DNA from: Combretum micranthum
Taxonomy: Eukaryota > Streptophyta > Magnoliopsida > Myrtales > Combretaceae
DNA length: 64,000 bases
Assembly: GCA_024138025.1 (NCBI GenBank)
Contig: JAMXBD010002477.1
Span: forward strand, 124,001-188,000
Reading direction: 5' to 3'
The notes under the pieces are model-generated. The model saw nothing but the letters and a program-made list of their open reading frames with translations. It was not told the origin of the DNA and did not search any database. The position numbers were made by a program, and so were the translations under genes. Shown here piece after piece: positions 23,601 through 35,300 of the stretch (position 1 is the stretch's first letter; each line of letters opens with the position of its first letter).

Positions 23601-25348
23601 ACGTAAAAAAAAAAAAAAATATATATGTTAATTTTATGGTTGTGGAAAATAAAAAATAATATTAAACAAATATATAAGAAAAAAAATAAAAAAATAGGCA
23701 TGCATTTATGAAAATAAAATGTAAAGAGAATAGTTGGAAGGGAATTGTTGTTAAAATAAGCTTTTTATCACTTAGAAAAGAATTTTTATTTCTTCTAAAT
23801 AAATGAATTATTAGTTTTTAAGATCGTAAATGAATTATATTTTCAAAATCAATAAAAGTTAATAAACTTATAGCAAAAAGAGTTCAAAAAAAAAAAAATA
23901 ACAAACCCACTAAAGTTTTTATAAAAGAATTACGTATTGTCTGATCTCGATTAATGGGTACGTAGACATCCTTTGGAGCACATGAAATATGAAAAAATTA
24001 TTTTTTATTCCATCACATTCTTTTGTAAAATTGAAAGCTAGCTATGAATACCAAATATTTTATCCCATTTTGTCAATAAAACTATGAATATAGAAATTCA
24101 TGCAATTTGATTTTTTTTTAGCATTAAAAAGATAAATTTTAAGTGGTAACCATACGGTTTTAAGGTAGCTCCCGAGGCTAAAAATCTCTGGTTTATAAAA
24201 TTTGGTTCCAAATTGAATTTTTCACAGACTAGTAGCTAAGTTAGGATTAACTAACCCATTAATCATAACTTATAATTTTTCCCGATTCTGATCGACTCTA
24301 AAACATCTTCAAAAATTAAAATTTTCTTTTAATTCATAGTCGAAGGTCTATATAAAATGGTTTAAGGTTTGGTGTAAATTGAATTGAAAGAAATTAAATT
24401 AGAAATGAAAAATCCAGGCTCGACACCTGTTAACATTTCTTAGGCCACTTTAGTCATGATACAATGACTTTCTTAGTGGCTCAGTGGTAATTGATAGGGA
24501 GTATAATATGATGTAATTTTCTGTATTCTTAAAAGGATATAATATGATTTAGTTCACATTTTATGGGGACGATTGAACTAGGTGATATTATGGATTAAGT
24601 TAAGTAAAGTTGAGTTATAGTTGTAAACCCTAGATGAAATTACTTGTTTCTTTATGAGATTATATCAGAGTATAAGTATTCGTTATTTATATCAATCCTC
24701 TGAGCAACTGCGATTACTCAGGACCCCCAAATTCCTCACGATTAAAATTGAAATTTGAATATTCTAGTGTTATTTTGTTGACTTAAATAAAAAGAAGTAA
24801 TTTATGATTTTTGCCTTGCATTAGTTCAGGAGTGTATGCTATATCATATTTGTTTTGTTACTGTAAGCGCTTTAGCTCACTTTTATCTTTTTCTAGTATT
24901 AATGAAGATAAGTTTTATGATTCTTTAGACTATGGGATGGACCTTGAGGACTTTTTGATGAATGATGATTAAGTCTCCTAGACCAATCTTGTTGTTTTCT
25001 TTACAAGAGAGACCAACCAAGTTTTGTTTTTAATTGTAATAGTATAGATATGGCTTGCTTATAAGCCTAAGTTTGTATTATGAAGTATTTAAGTTTCCCT
25101 AATATGTATGTAATATATGATTTTGTAAACTTTGAGATACCAAGTTATTGGTATCTATTATTATTATATTACAGTAACTACTCCTTAATGAGTAGTCTTT
25201 TTTATAAAGCTTTGCATCTAAACAAGTTAAAACAGGTAATCCACGTAAACAACTCCTTTTTTAGATCTTACTGTAATACTTGGTATTATACATGGCTGGA
25301 AGACTTGAGCTGTCTAATATGAGAAATTGGACATGTCGGGTCTTTGCA
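20697..25348 (+). mobile_element. Nested insertion with TG...CA ends; probable giant solo LTR
   Basis: It starts TGAAATAACC and ends GTCTTTGCA, between direct copies of TGGGC (20692-20696 and 25349-25353). The TGGGC repeat and the continuity of the Copia reverse transcriptase on both sides (..NEFIKC then PYEHALY..) fix both ends exactly. TG...CA with a 5-bp duplication is the LTR-retroelement signature. Yet no two internal direct repeats, primer site or coding domain were found in 4,652 bp. A plus-strand TATAAATA box (22626-22633) is followed by a leader-like region and AATAAA motifs. A single long LTR left by recombination fits best. A coding-free LARD whose two LTRs were missed by eye is the alternative. 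Confidence 0.7.
22626..22633 (+). promoter_or_regulatory. TATA box in the giant solo LTR
   Basis: CCTATAAATACCC is a strong plant TATA consensus. It is preceded by two copies of CTAGATGAGGTA (about 22,530 and 22,561) and followed by an A-rich then C/T-rich leader. AATAAA motifs appear about 350 bp downstream. This is consistent with a U3-R layout. Confidence 0.5.
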
Positions 25349-25353
25349 TGGGC

Positions 25354-27479
25354 ACTTGATGAATTCATTTTGAGTTAAATACCCATTAATGCGTGTGTTC
25401 CATGCTTGTGGAGCTTGCTTTATACATAAAGTGCCTTTTTTTTTTTTTCAACGATACACCTTATCTTCTTGCCTTTGATTTGAAAACCTTTTGGTTGTTG
25501 GACATAACTTCTTCTCCAAGGATACCATTTAGAAATGCAAACCTAACATCAAGTTAATATATTTTCCACTTATGGTGTGCTGCGAGTGATATCATCAATC
25601 TTACAGTATCTAAGTAAGCTACCGAGCAAATACTTCTTCATAGTCGATACCATACTTTTGTTTAGCCTTTTGCTATAAGCCTTACTTTGTATCTTTCTAT
25701 TCTTCCATCAGCACCTTTGTTGATCTTGTAAACCCATTTTACTCGTATTGTCTTCTGGCCTTTTAGTGTAGCCAGTTCTTATGTGTCATTTTTCTCTGTA
25801 GTGTAGATCTTCTCCTTCATAGAAGACCTCCATGCTTCTTCTCTAACAACCTCCTCAAAATTGATTGGCTCAAGATTTGCATAAAAGTAATACAAATCTA
25901 CTTTGTCAACTTCTTCTATCTCTTTATAGATGTCTGTAAGACTTCCCATCTTGATGGGTATTTGTGGATGAGGCAAATCCTTCTAAGATGAGCTACTGCT
26001 TCATGATTGCAAAGATAGGGCATTCTAGCTTATGTGTGATGTTGAGGGTGTCATTAGTTGAGTATTGGTCGAAACTGTCTCTAACGCCTTGATTTCATTA
26101 TTGTGTTCCTCAAGCATAACCTTTTCCACCCCCACGTTCTTTTTTCTTGATCACCCATTAGCATATCTGCCTTCACTAAAGATTACACTCTACTTTCAAT
26201 CAAAATTTTTGTGACTGGATTATAGAGTATATAAGCTTCAGATTGTGCATTATAGCCAATTAATATGCATTTTTCACCTCGATCATCTAGCTTCTTCCTT
26301 TTTACCATAGGAATTTGGGCGTATGCAATGCATTCAAACTCAGATATGTTAAACATTCGGCTTCTGACCACTCCATGCTTCTTAGGTGTCATATTCTTCA
26401 CACTTTTCATAGGAAACCTGTTTAGAATGTAAGCTGTCCATGCAATAACTTTGTCTATATTGCTTTAGCAATTCTCCCTCTTTCAATATGCTCCTTGTCA
26501 TATCAATACAATTCTTCCTTTCTGCAATGTCATTTTGTGGAGGTATAGGCAGTAAATATTGATGAATTCCTTCATTTCTATAGAAATTTTTAAACAAGCT
26601 TGAGGTGTATTCACCGCCTTGATCAGATTTGAGTGTTTTCAACCAATGTCTACTTTCTAACTCCACTTGTGCCTTGAATTGTGTAAAAGTGAAAATGCTA
26701 TGGATTTTTCTTTCATTATATACACCCATAATTTTATGCTATAATCATCAATAAAGGTAACAAACAACGATTACCTCTAAGAGATATGGTTCCAGTGGCC
26801 CACATATATTAGTATGTACTAACTCCAATGGTGCTGTTGCTCCATGATGCACCCTTCTGAAATGAAAATCTTGCTTGCTTCCTAAGTGCACATCTCACAT
26901 ATATGTTCTAGAACTTCAATGTTCGATAACCTTTTCACCATATTTTTACGTGTAGAAGCTTTAGGCCATTAAAATTTAGATGCCCAAAGCGCATGTGTCA
27001 TTTCCATGACTCATTTTCAATGACCATGGAAAGAATTCTGTATTTTAGTGTTAAGATGTAGCAAAATGCAATTCTTTGCCATTTTGCCTGCGCAGTAAGT
27101 CTACATTGTTATCTTCGAGACGTAAACCATTACCCTCATGTGCACAACATATCCTTTTTTCAAGAAGTAGCCTAAGACTTAGCATGCTACTTTTCATCTC
27201 TGGTACATAATAGACATTAGAGATGAACTCCTTTTTCCCGTTCTTAAGAAAAATTCTCATTTTTCCTTTTCTTGCCACTTGTAGCTTAGATGAATCTCCC
27301 AAACTAAAATTTCCTTGGATCTTTTCATCAAGATCTAAAAGAATTTCCTTTTTACCACACATGTGATTACTCACTCTAGAATCAAATAACCACATGTTTT
27401 GTTGATCACTAGGTTCTTCATGCGCTAGTAGCAATGTAGGGTCATCCTCATTACTTCTTGATGATTCCACAAAATTCAA
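25354..27479 (-). pseudogene. Copia protease, integrase and reverse transcriptase (5' half) relic
   Basis: Reading the minus strand, the protease region has MWLFDSRVSNHMCGKK (family: DSGASNHM), with the Gly after Asp-Ser changed to Arg (about 27,350-27,390). YYVPEMKSSMLSL and the pre-integrase region follow. The integrase keeps LKSDQGGEYTSSLFKNF (about 26,580-26,640) and a degraded PPQNDIAERKN (family: TPQQNGVAERKN). YNPVTKILIESRV (about 26,183-26,225) belongs to the region after integrase. The reverse transcriptase starts WVYKINKGADGRIERYK (about 25,690-25,740) and runs on through stops to a KALYGLKQAP-like stretch near 25,430, then NEFIKC at the insertion junction. It has many stops and at least several frameshifts. 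Confidence 0.8.
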
Positions 27480-28379
27480 ATGGTTTCCTTGCTCTACTAG
27501 CTTGCTCTAGAACTCAGATGCATAATGCCCATACTTTTGGCAATTAAAGCATTGAATGCCTTTCACTTTTCTACATTCATTAGAGGTCTTTCCTCCCTTA
27601 CCAAATCCCCTACCATGACCATATTTCCTTTGATTATTCTAGCCATGAGTTTGATTAGTACCATGATCTCTACCATGTCTATCATTATCGCCTCTTCGTT
27701 GTCCACCTCTTTGCTCATTAAGAATTAATTTCAATTCAAGTGCTTGCTCTACTACTATAGAACTACCATTCTTCTAAATACGTTGTTCGTGCACTTGAAG
27801 TGATCTATGCATCTCTTCAATTGTAAGCTTTTCTATATCTTTTGATTTCTTGATGGACGCAATCACATGATTAATATGATTGAACGATCGAAGTAATTTT
27901 TCAATGACTTTAATATCTTCAATATGCTCTCTATTTTGCTTTTGCCAGTTGACATTCATGAGAAATTTTTCAAAGTAATAAGACTCATCATTCGTCATCT
28001 GGGTTGTCTCAAGTTCACCTCTCAGTGATTGCAGGTGAATATGCCTCACACATTCAACACCTTTGGATATTATTGCAAGTGTGCCCCTGGCTTGTTTACA
28101 TGTGGTTGCATGTGAAATTTTTACAAATGTTTCTCGATTTAGGCCTACATATAGCAAAAAAAATGCCTTTTTATCTTTTTTCTATAACTCTTTTAACTCA
28201 TCCTTCTTCTTGTTCAGAAGGGTAGCCTTTTGTTTTTCCGTAGGTTCTTTGAATCCTTCGTCTACGATTTCCCATAAATATTGTGATCCAAAAAGTGCTT
28301 TCATTTGGATGCACCAATCTTCATATTGGTCTTTGACTAATTTGGGAACTTGTAGTTGCACGAAATTGTTGGAGGACAT
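27480..28379 (-). pseudogene. Copia gag relic (UBN2 type)
   Basis: The start is MSSNNFVQLQVPKLVKDQYE at 28379, 27 bp past the primer binding site, then DWCIQMKALFGSQYLWEIV, typical of UBN2 gag. An in-frame stop follows DELKEL at 28182. The frame resumes (28157-27774) with TCKQARGTL, HLQSLRGELETTQM and KIVEKLLRS-type motifs of the family. The zinc knuckle CFNCQKYGHYASEF (about 27,510-27,550) has lost its last Cys (to Phe) and is followed directly by a stop where Trp is usual. The start was chosen because of the family-typical opening and its distance from the primer site. Confidence 0.8.
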
Positions 28380-28405
28380 TTTGAGAACTCAACGAAATCA
28401 GACAA

Positions 28406-28419
28406 GCTCTGATACTAAA
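28406..28419 (-). other. Primer binding site, tRNA-iMet, of the split Copia element
   Basis: The minus strand reads TTTAGTATCAGAGC right after the 5' LTR. One substitution (GGTATC to AGTATC) separates it from the usual Copia primer site. Confidence 0.8.
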
Positions 28420-28730
28420 TGTTGGAGTTTGAATTTACAAATTCCTAACTCTATAAATTAACTAAAAAGAAGAGGATATTTAAGTTGCAACCCAAAATAT
28501 ATTTCAAAGACTTTCTTATGTATGTTTTTATACATTGTTTATAATTGGATTGTGCTAAAAATTTATATAACTCCTAGTGCTAAAAATTTATATAACTCCT
28601 AATGCTAAAATTAAGAATGGTTGAAATTTATTTTAAACATAAGCCTCCATACATTTAGCAAAAAGCTTATTTTTGGTAAAATAATTATAAAATTTTGACT
28701 CCTTAATTTAAGTGTGCTTTGTTCTCAACA
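28420..28730 (-). repeat. 5' LTR of the split Copia element, with internal tandem duplication
   Basis: It is 311 bp, starting TGTTGGAG and ending CTCAACA. A 28-bp unit containing GCTAAAAATTTATATAACTC is present twice in tandem (about 28,552-28,608), which explains the length difference from the 283-bp partner. Confidence 0.85.
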
Positions 28731-29090
28731 CTAATGCACCCATAGAGTGCCACGCTCCTTGTCTCTTCAAGCCTTCTTAAGTTGAGCTTTTCAACTTGGC
28801 TAGGTAACCTCATTGATGGACTTAAGTCTAATTATCCAAGCAATTCCCCCATCAACTACATCAAAGCTCTAAATACATATTTCAAAACATACTTGCTATG
28901 GTACATGCTGGGTTATAGTGCCTTAGATCCTAGAATTTTACACATATAATACATATTTTTGTCATTTTTTTTTTTAAATTTTAATTGTTTACTTTTTTCC
29001 GGCCTTCAAACATAAGATAATTGTTAATAAGGCTTAAAGCTTTCTATATCACATGTACGTCTTACGGTTGGAAATATGGATGAACGTCCA
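28731..29090. repeat. Repeat flank, right of the Copia insertion
   Basis: It contains GGTAACCTCATTGATGG and CTCTAAATACATA, matching 18,823-18,960 on the other side of the Copia element. No gene is seen. Confidence 0.4.
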
Positions 29091-30245
29091 TAAAAAGTTC
29101 AGTAATGGAAATATAAATAAATAAAATAAAATAAAATCATACAATAATTATGAAAGGTATGGAGTTAGTGCCTGTATGTTGAATTGGTATTACCTTTAAT
29201 TGAGAAATAAGGCTAATATTTTTGTTTAAAGATTTGCAATGGCTGAGAAAGGAAAAAAGGTCGACTAGGGATTTGGATTGTTGAAATTTAGCTTTTCTTA
29301 ATTTTTTTTTAATTGTAGAGCAGCTGTTGAGATTGTTTAAATTTTGAGAAATTTGATATCATTATGATTTTATATACTTTTTTTAGTTTTAATTTTTAAT
29401 TATATATAATAGTATTTACTTAAGTTTTTTTTTAAATATTTTTTTCAATTGACTACACTTATAAAAAGATTGTAAAGGTTGTAAGTGTTTCTATGAGTCT
29501 ATTTAGATGGTCTGTATTTCATCTATATTTCTATCTATATTTATATCGAAATAATATGTATAAATATATTCAATTTGTATTTATGTTTTATATATATTTA
29601 ATCTTTTCATAAGAACTATCAATTCTTTATCTATATTTATTTTTTAATAAAAAAATTAAAAAAAACATCTTTATTTATTCGTCTAATCCTTGCTGCAGCC
29701 ACGATCTCAGATTTGTAAAGGATTTAGTCTTTTTCCATGGGAATTTTGACAAATGATGGAGGCTGACTCATCTAATCGTTGGTCAATTCTTCACTTCTCT
29801 CGCTCGTTTTATGTGGCAATTAAATATATATTTTTTTATTGTTGTACTCGCGTACCGTCCAGGTTTATCACTGCCCCGAAACTTCTCTGATTCCCCTTTA
29901 TTCGGAGTGTCGACGTCGCTGCATGCGTCACGCGTATTTACATTATTCCGGATGTCTCGGGTGAGCAGTCAGGATGAATTTTAGTAAAACTATTTAAAGA
30001 TAAATAGGCATGTATCCCATGCTTTTGAATAACTCTCTTTAAACCTTTTATAGGTTTTTTTTTTTTTTTTTTATTTAAATTTCCCTGTACTTTTCCAGGC
30101 TTCCCCAGGTCGCGTCCAATGTTGACCACCAGTTAGAAAAGGAAATGAAGAAAAAAATTTGAAAAATGGAAAAGGGATATTTACAATTGGCGGTTCATAT
30201 AAAGTAAACTAGTTTGAAATCAAGGATAAGCATGCTTTTTAAATT
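29090..30245. repeat. Duplicated segment A, left part
   Basis: This stretch aligns with 33,660-34,950: TTGGTATTACCTTT...AGAAATAAGGC at about 29,185, ATTTAC.TTATTCCGGATG at about 29,935, CATGCTTTTGAATAACTCTCTT at about 30,020, TTGAAATCAAGGATAAGC at about 30,212. It continues at 32,900 after an insertion. A MITE-like fragment (about 29,497-29,670) is present only in this copy. No coding frame is conserved between copies, so what was duplicated is noncoding, possibly promoter DNA of a lost gene. Confidence 0.6.
29497..29670. mobile_element. Fragment of a Tourist-like MITE
   Basis: The central sequence (ATATGTATAAATATATTC, CATAAGAACTATCAATTC, TTATCTATATTTATTTTTTA) matches the reverse complement of the MITE at 52368-52598. 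The GGTCTGT terminus is partly preserved at about 29,508; the other end is lost. Confidence 0.45.
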
Positions 30246-30249
30246 AATA

Positions 30250-30860
30250 TTTGGGTACATATTATATTTAGTTATTTATTTTTTATTTTTAGCCATAAGA
30301 AACTTTATTGAAACAAAATCAAAGCTAAAAATCAAGGGTCCTAGCAGGCCAGTCTAAAAATAACATAAACATTAACGGAATGGAGGTGAAAACACCTTAT
30401 ACCTACAACTCATCCCTCTTTTAGCTTGGATAGCAACCTAATATGCACATGCATTTGCTTTTCGTTGTACTAGAGAAAAACTATAAACATTTAAATTTGA
30501 AATATTCATACATATGTCTTCAATTAACGCTATACAGGTCCAGCTGATATTGGTCTTTGAAGAGAGCATATCAAAACACGCTTACAATCCATCTCAACTT
30601 CCCTTTTCTCCATCCCTTGGTAACTGTTCCAAGGACACCTGATCTAACAGCCATCGCCTTCACCATTTCACTATCCATAGCCATAACCATCTGGCCTGTA
30701 GCTTGCAAGAGGCTGCCAAACGAATCCCTACATACAATACCAATTCCTCCTTTACCTGATGTTGAGTCAAATCCTCCATCACATTTGATTTTCACAAAAT
30801 TAGGAGACTGTGATGGTGCTCCACATGTAGGAATATGTGCTAATGATGAAGTCTGATTAT
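30250..30860 (-). pseudogene. 5'-truncated LINE-type RNase H fragment
   Basis: The minus-strand frame 30795-30571 reads KIKCDGGFDSTSGKGGIGIV (the strand-1/2 motif of the RNase H fold found at the C-terminus of plant LINE polyproteins), then CRDSFGSLLQATGQ. The catalytic Glu position is changed: the family has E.A.A.R, here VKAMAVRSG. A frameshift near 30,600 moves the third motif (EMDCKRVLI, with its Asp) into another frame. Downstream the strand has AATAAAG (about 30,310) and an A-rich tail, as at LINE 3' ends. It is truncated upstream and cannot make a protein. A host RNase H-like gene fragment is the alternative. Confidence 0.65.
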
Positions 30861-31008
30861 CCTGTTGAGAAGATCTTGCGATTGTTGTTGTTGTGCCCCA
30901 TAGAAGAGTTTAAAGGTATTAAATTATTATTTACATACTTGTCTAGTTCATCTATAGTATCAAAATGTGATAGTTGTTGGTCCCATTTTAATAATCAAGA
31001 ATTTGTTT

Positions 31009-31032
31009 GGGGGGGGGGGGGGGGGGGGGGGG
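31009..31032 (+). repeat. Homopolymer tract of 24 G
   Basis: This is an uninterrupted run of 24 G, followed by G-rich DNA (GATGGGTTGGGGTTGG). It is the second very long G run in an AT-rich window. Confidence 0.95.
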
Positions 31033-32220
31033 AGATGGGTTGGGGTTGGATGGAGGGTTGAATTGATTATTAATAAAAATAGTAAATTTTGCCTTTTAAA
31101 AATTATTCCCCTTTCGGTTTTAAATATGAGAACAATATAAACAATTAAACAAATATAACAATTACATTGTGGAAATTAAAAAGATAGAGTATAGAAAATC
31201 AGACAGCGATTTATAGTGGTTCCGTTTTGTGCGTCAATCCACTCTTCCAGCTCTTAGCCAGGGACCCCGTTATCCTACGGGTTTGTTCTACTATATCCAA
31301 CAAATTCAAATTATAAGATAGTGCAATCCTCTCTACTCGATTTTCACAGCTATCTTCTAGCTACAATCGATCTACAGAGTCTAATCTTGTGATCAAACAA
31401 ACTAGAAGGCAACAACACGTTCCTTCTGTCAACAAGGAAATAACAAAATCAAGATTGCAATAGAGAATAAAAATTGCACTAATAAGCTCGTGTAGGATTA
31501 TAAGCAATAGCAGTTACTATTTGCTTCTTGTGGTAAAGAAGGTGTTCTTTTCTTTGATCACAAGGTTCTGTGAAACCTTCTAGGTTGGTAAAGTAAGTGT
31601 TCTTTTTCTTCTTTCTCTATCTCTCTTTTCTTTTTCTGTAGCAGAGTGTTTATTGATATCGTATTTCTTCTAGAGGAGAGAGAGAGAGAGATAAGCTTCA
31701 AAGACTAGAAGGAGAAATAGCAAAGTTTCGTGAGGTTTTGTATAAGGTTCTGTATTTTCTTGGTGAAAGAGAAAGCTTTTGTCTGCAACGTGAATAGTAT
31801 CAGTTGTGTTCCTTCTTCCTTTTCACAGCATGTGTAAGTTTATCTATTTTCTTTTCAAAGCATCGTAAGTATTCAGCCTCACACTTTTCTTCTTCCTTAC
31901 TTCGATAAATATACTCTTTCTCTAACATTCAAAAAGCTATTGGAAGATGAATAAACTTTCCTAATAATTTCGGTTAAAAATATGATGTTCTTATCCCTTT
32001 TTTTAAATTCAAATTCTGTTGTGATATTCAAAATTGGTTGCAAGTTGTGGATAGGCTTTTCCTTATATTTCTCAGATTAAATCTTGCGAGCTTTATCCTT
32101 TTTCAAATTCAAATTCAAATTCTGTAACGGAAGGATGATGATAAGCCTTGTTTTATTTTTGCAAAAAATCTGGTTGTTATTGTTGTTGTTGTTCATCGTG
32201 ATCTTCTTCCTCATCCATCC

Positions 32221-32236
32221 AAGATAACGTTATCTT
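32221..32236. other. 16-bp perfect palindrome
   Basis: AAGATAACGTTATCTT reads the same on both strands. It could be chance or a dimeric binding site; no gene is adjacent. Confidence 0.4.
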
Positions 32237-32899
32237 CTTTTTAATCTTCTAGACAAAATCCCATAAAAATAGATGTCTTGGACATTTAGATATTGATAAA
32301 TCACTTGTCTTGAAGGTGAAAAACATGTAGAATCTATCCAAACAAGGTCTGGTACTGTTCATGAAGATTTTCATCATTAAAGACGTTGATGAGAAGAAAC
32401 TTTGATGAAAACATTAAATCCCCTTGGATAAACCAACTTAAGTGGAATAAATGATTATTACCCAAATAAAATCATTTACTCGAAGCTAGGTCTTCAAGAT
32501 TCATTTTTGTACCGAACTGTAATGATTTGCATCAAGTTGGAGAAGATGAATAGTTAAATCACATGATATAGAGTTACTGTCAAAAGTGCAGTGAAAGGTT
32601 CTGTGAAAAGTTATGGATTTCTTGAAAAATTCTTTATCCTTAAAGCAACCTTTTGGAAAACATTCTGGATTCCGAATACTCTTCATCATTTTTCTTCTTT
32701 CTCTTTAACTTGATACTACACACTTAATAAACTCATTAGTAATCATTTTTACTTATTTGTTATCATCAAAACTTATTTTAAGAGAATCTAATAATAGTTA
32801 ATTGTAAAATTCGATAATTCACCAAGTTCAAACTTTAAACTTCCTAATACTTAATAGTAAAAATAAACATAGTTGACAGCAAATATAATAATAATTGTC

Positions 32900-33320
32900 A
32901 TCTTGGTATATCTATTGTCTCATCTACTGCAATTCTTTTTTTTTTTTTTTTTCATTACGACGGAGAGAGGGGGATTTAGACTTTGTATATTCTTGAGAAA
33001 CCAAAGAACATACCTTTAGAGTAGAATGCCCTCCACTAGTGCCTTGAAGCACATATACTGCGATTGGAGGAAAGGGCATAAGCCTTTTTAACTTTCAAAA
33101 CCGAGAGGGCTATGATGGCGCAATTCAGACCAATGACGTTTTGCATTGTAAAATTTTCTCAAATGAATTTAACGGTGCAGAAAATCTAGCTGAGTAGTTA
33201 AAAAAGAGTTCGATGTGCAACTTAAGTATATATGTAATACCATTACAATACCATGCCAAAATTCATGGGAAATTTGCAATGGGAACCGTACAGCTGTCGA
33301 TATTTCGCAATCAAATCCAC
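32900..33320. repeat. Duplicated segment A, right part
   Basis: It aligns with 34,995-35,290: TTGTCTCATCTA, GCAAYTGGAG..AAGGGAT-like, AACCGAGAG, then GCCAAAATTCATGGGAA. It resumes segment A after the insertion. Confidence 0.55.
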
Positions 33321-33419
33321 ATGTTTTTTACTTTCTCATCAAGAAACTGTTTTAAACACATTTTTTTTTATTAAAAACCATATTGAAGTCATCCATAATT
33401 GATATCAAGAAGGGGGAAA

Positions 33420-33625
33420 AAAAAGATGCAAATAACACTTTTAAACTTTGCCATATGGATGTAAAAACATACTTTGATAAGTTTGAGAAGTGTTTATACA
33501 TCTAAGCTAAAGTTTAAAAACTCTAAACTCTTAGAGGTTATCTGTCAATTTATAAACTTTTAGGAGTGTTTTGTAACATTTGAAAGTTAGGGGTGTATCG
33601 GAACTAAGTCAAAGTTTACATTTTA
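33420..33625. mobile_element. Possible MITE between segments A and B
   Basis: The left end (AATAACACTTTTAAACTTTG) and the inverted right end (ATACACCCCTAACTTTCAAA) are loosely complementary around repeats of AAAGTTTA. Termini and duplications are not resolved. Confidence 0.25.
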
Positions 33626-33659
33626 GGAAAAAAAGAAAAGGAAATTTCAGGGTTATATT

Positions 33660-35300
33660 CCGGATGCAATTTCCATTCAAGCTTATTTATCAAAGAACTA
33701 AAGTTATAGAAAATATTATTGAAAAAGAAAAATATATGAAAAATAAAATCATTCATAAAATTATGAAATTTATGAAGTTAGCACATGTATAAGTGGTATT
33801 ACCTTTTAAAAAGAAATAAGGCCGAGATAATAAAAATGTATGTACTCTCGATTCCTTCATTTTATTAGTGAATAGTTCACGTTACTTAAATTTTAAAAAT
33901 AGCTTTAAATATCAATATGTTTTTATCTCTTTTCTTATCATATCAATTATTTGTTACATCTAAAGAAAATCTTAAGAGAACAAACAATGGAAATTAAGAT
34001 TTTCAGTTGATTCTCCATATCCTATTACACTAACTCAAATAGTTAGGTTCGCATAAATAATAAAGAGGTTTTTCATTACGCCTCTATCATTTAGGCCAAT
34101 CCGATATATAAAACAGATAGCCAAACGCTGTATTTTCCTGTATCGCTCCTCATTTTAGGGAGGCTGAATTATGCACAAACAATATTATATGGCCAAATTT
34201 CTGTCTCAAAAAATCAAATATATATTGTCGCAAAGAATGCATCTCGTTGCATTGTTACTAATAAAGTTTGTTAATTTAAAACTCCTTCTTGTGTCATGAG
34301 TGTATTTATCATTCTCAATTATAATTTCAGCTGGGTAAAGGATTTAGGACACACCTAAATGAGAAATTTGACAATGAGAAATTGGTCAAATTTTCACTTC
34401 TATCACTGATTGTACTTGCCTTTTATTTGGCAATCAAATATTTTTGTATTGTCCTACTCCGTACCATCCATCCTAGCACTGACCTGAAACTTCCTCTCGG
34501 ATTCCTTTAATGCGAGATGTCGTCGCTGCATTCATCACGGTATTTACATCATTCCGACTGTGGTTAGGATAAATCATATTAGAAAAATTCTATGGTTTCG
34601 TTATAAACTTTGATGAGATTATTTTATCATTACTCAATAATTCATAACAATCGAATCATTAAAATAATTAATTTTTTATTTATTATATTTATTTTAATTA
34701 TTAGGTTAATGGTTCAGGACCGTATAAGCTATTCAAGGTTATGATAAATAGGAAGACATCCCATACTTTTGGAATGACTCTCTTAAACCTTTTTCTGATT
34801 TCCTCTTACTTTTGACTTTCTTATGCCGCATCCTTTGTTGACTCCAGAGGACAAGAAAAGAATAGAATAGAAAAGAAATAAAAAGTAGGAAAAAGAATTA
34901 TGACATTTGGGTGTTTGTGTACAAATTTCAAAGTCAAGGATCAAAGATGGTTTTTATATTAATAATACTTTAATGAAAGTGTGTCATTTCTTTATAATTA
35001 TTGTCTCATCTAGTACCTTGATGAAGCAAATATATGCAATTGGAGAAAAGGGGATAAAGATAGACCTTGGCTTTCACAACCGAGAGAGTAATGATATATC
35101 ATCTAGAAGCACAAGCAATAACCTTTCAAATTTTCAATTTGTTCTCACAATAAATTAATAATGCGGAAAATTAGTTGAATAGATGATGAGAACTTTGATG
35201 AACATCATAATTATGTCATGCCATTACGACACCTTTGCCAAAATTCATGGGAAGTGCATCTGTTGAGATTTTGCGGCTAAATTTAGATCATAAAGCATTT
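33660..35300. repeat. Duplicated segment B
   Basis: This is the second, uninterrupted copy of the segment at 29,090-33,320, in the same orientation. Its middle (about 34,420-34,800) also resembles the block upstream of the bHLH gene at 58,720-58,935: TTTACATCATTCCGACTGTG here, TTTACATCATTCCGACCGTG there, and AACTCTCTT-type sequence after it. The small frame at 34907-35158 is not conserved in copy A and is not called a gene. Confidence 0.6.

Larger units (their letters stand above)
19160..28730 (-). mobile_element. Copia-type retrotransposon, minus strand, split by a nested insertion
   Basis: The LTRs at 19160-19442 and 28420-28730 are clearly homologous (TTGGAGTTTGAATTTACAAA, ATTTTGACTCC and CTCAACA are shared). 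Reading the minus strand gives the 5' LTR, primer binding site, gag, protease, integrase, first half of reverse transcriptase, the nested insertion (20697-25348), second half of reverse transcriptase, RNase H, purine tract and 3' LTR. Without the insertion the element is about 4.9 kb, normal for Copia. Every domain carries stops or frameshifts. Target-site duplications are unclear: CTACT/CTAAT at the two edges differ by one base. Confidence 0.9.
30861..32895. other. Inserted noncoding DNA within segment A
   Basis: The sequence is absent from the homologous position in copy B, so it is part of an insertion of about 2.6 kb. It contains a 24-G tract, a block at about 31,200-31,450 with TTTATAGTGGTTCC and GGACCCCGTTATCCTACGGG resembling dispersed plant repeats, a (GA)n run near 31,680, and a 16-bp palindrome at 32221. 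No gene is supported. Confidence 0.4.

Noticed and set aside
28004..28461. Plus-strand frames across the Copia gag
   Set aside because: Antisense to recognisable gag motifs.
34907..35158. 83-codon frame in segment B
   Set aside because: Not preserved in the homologous segment A.
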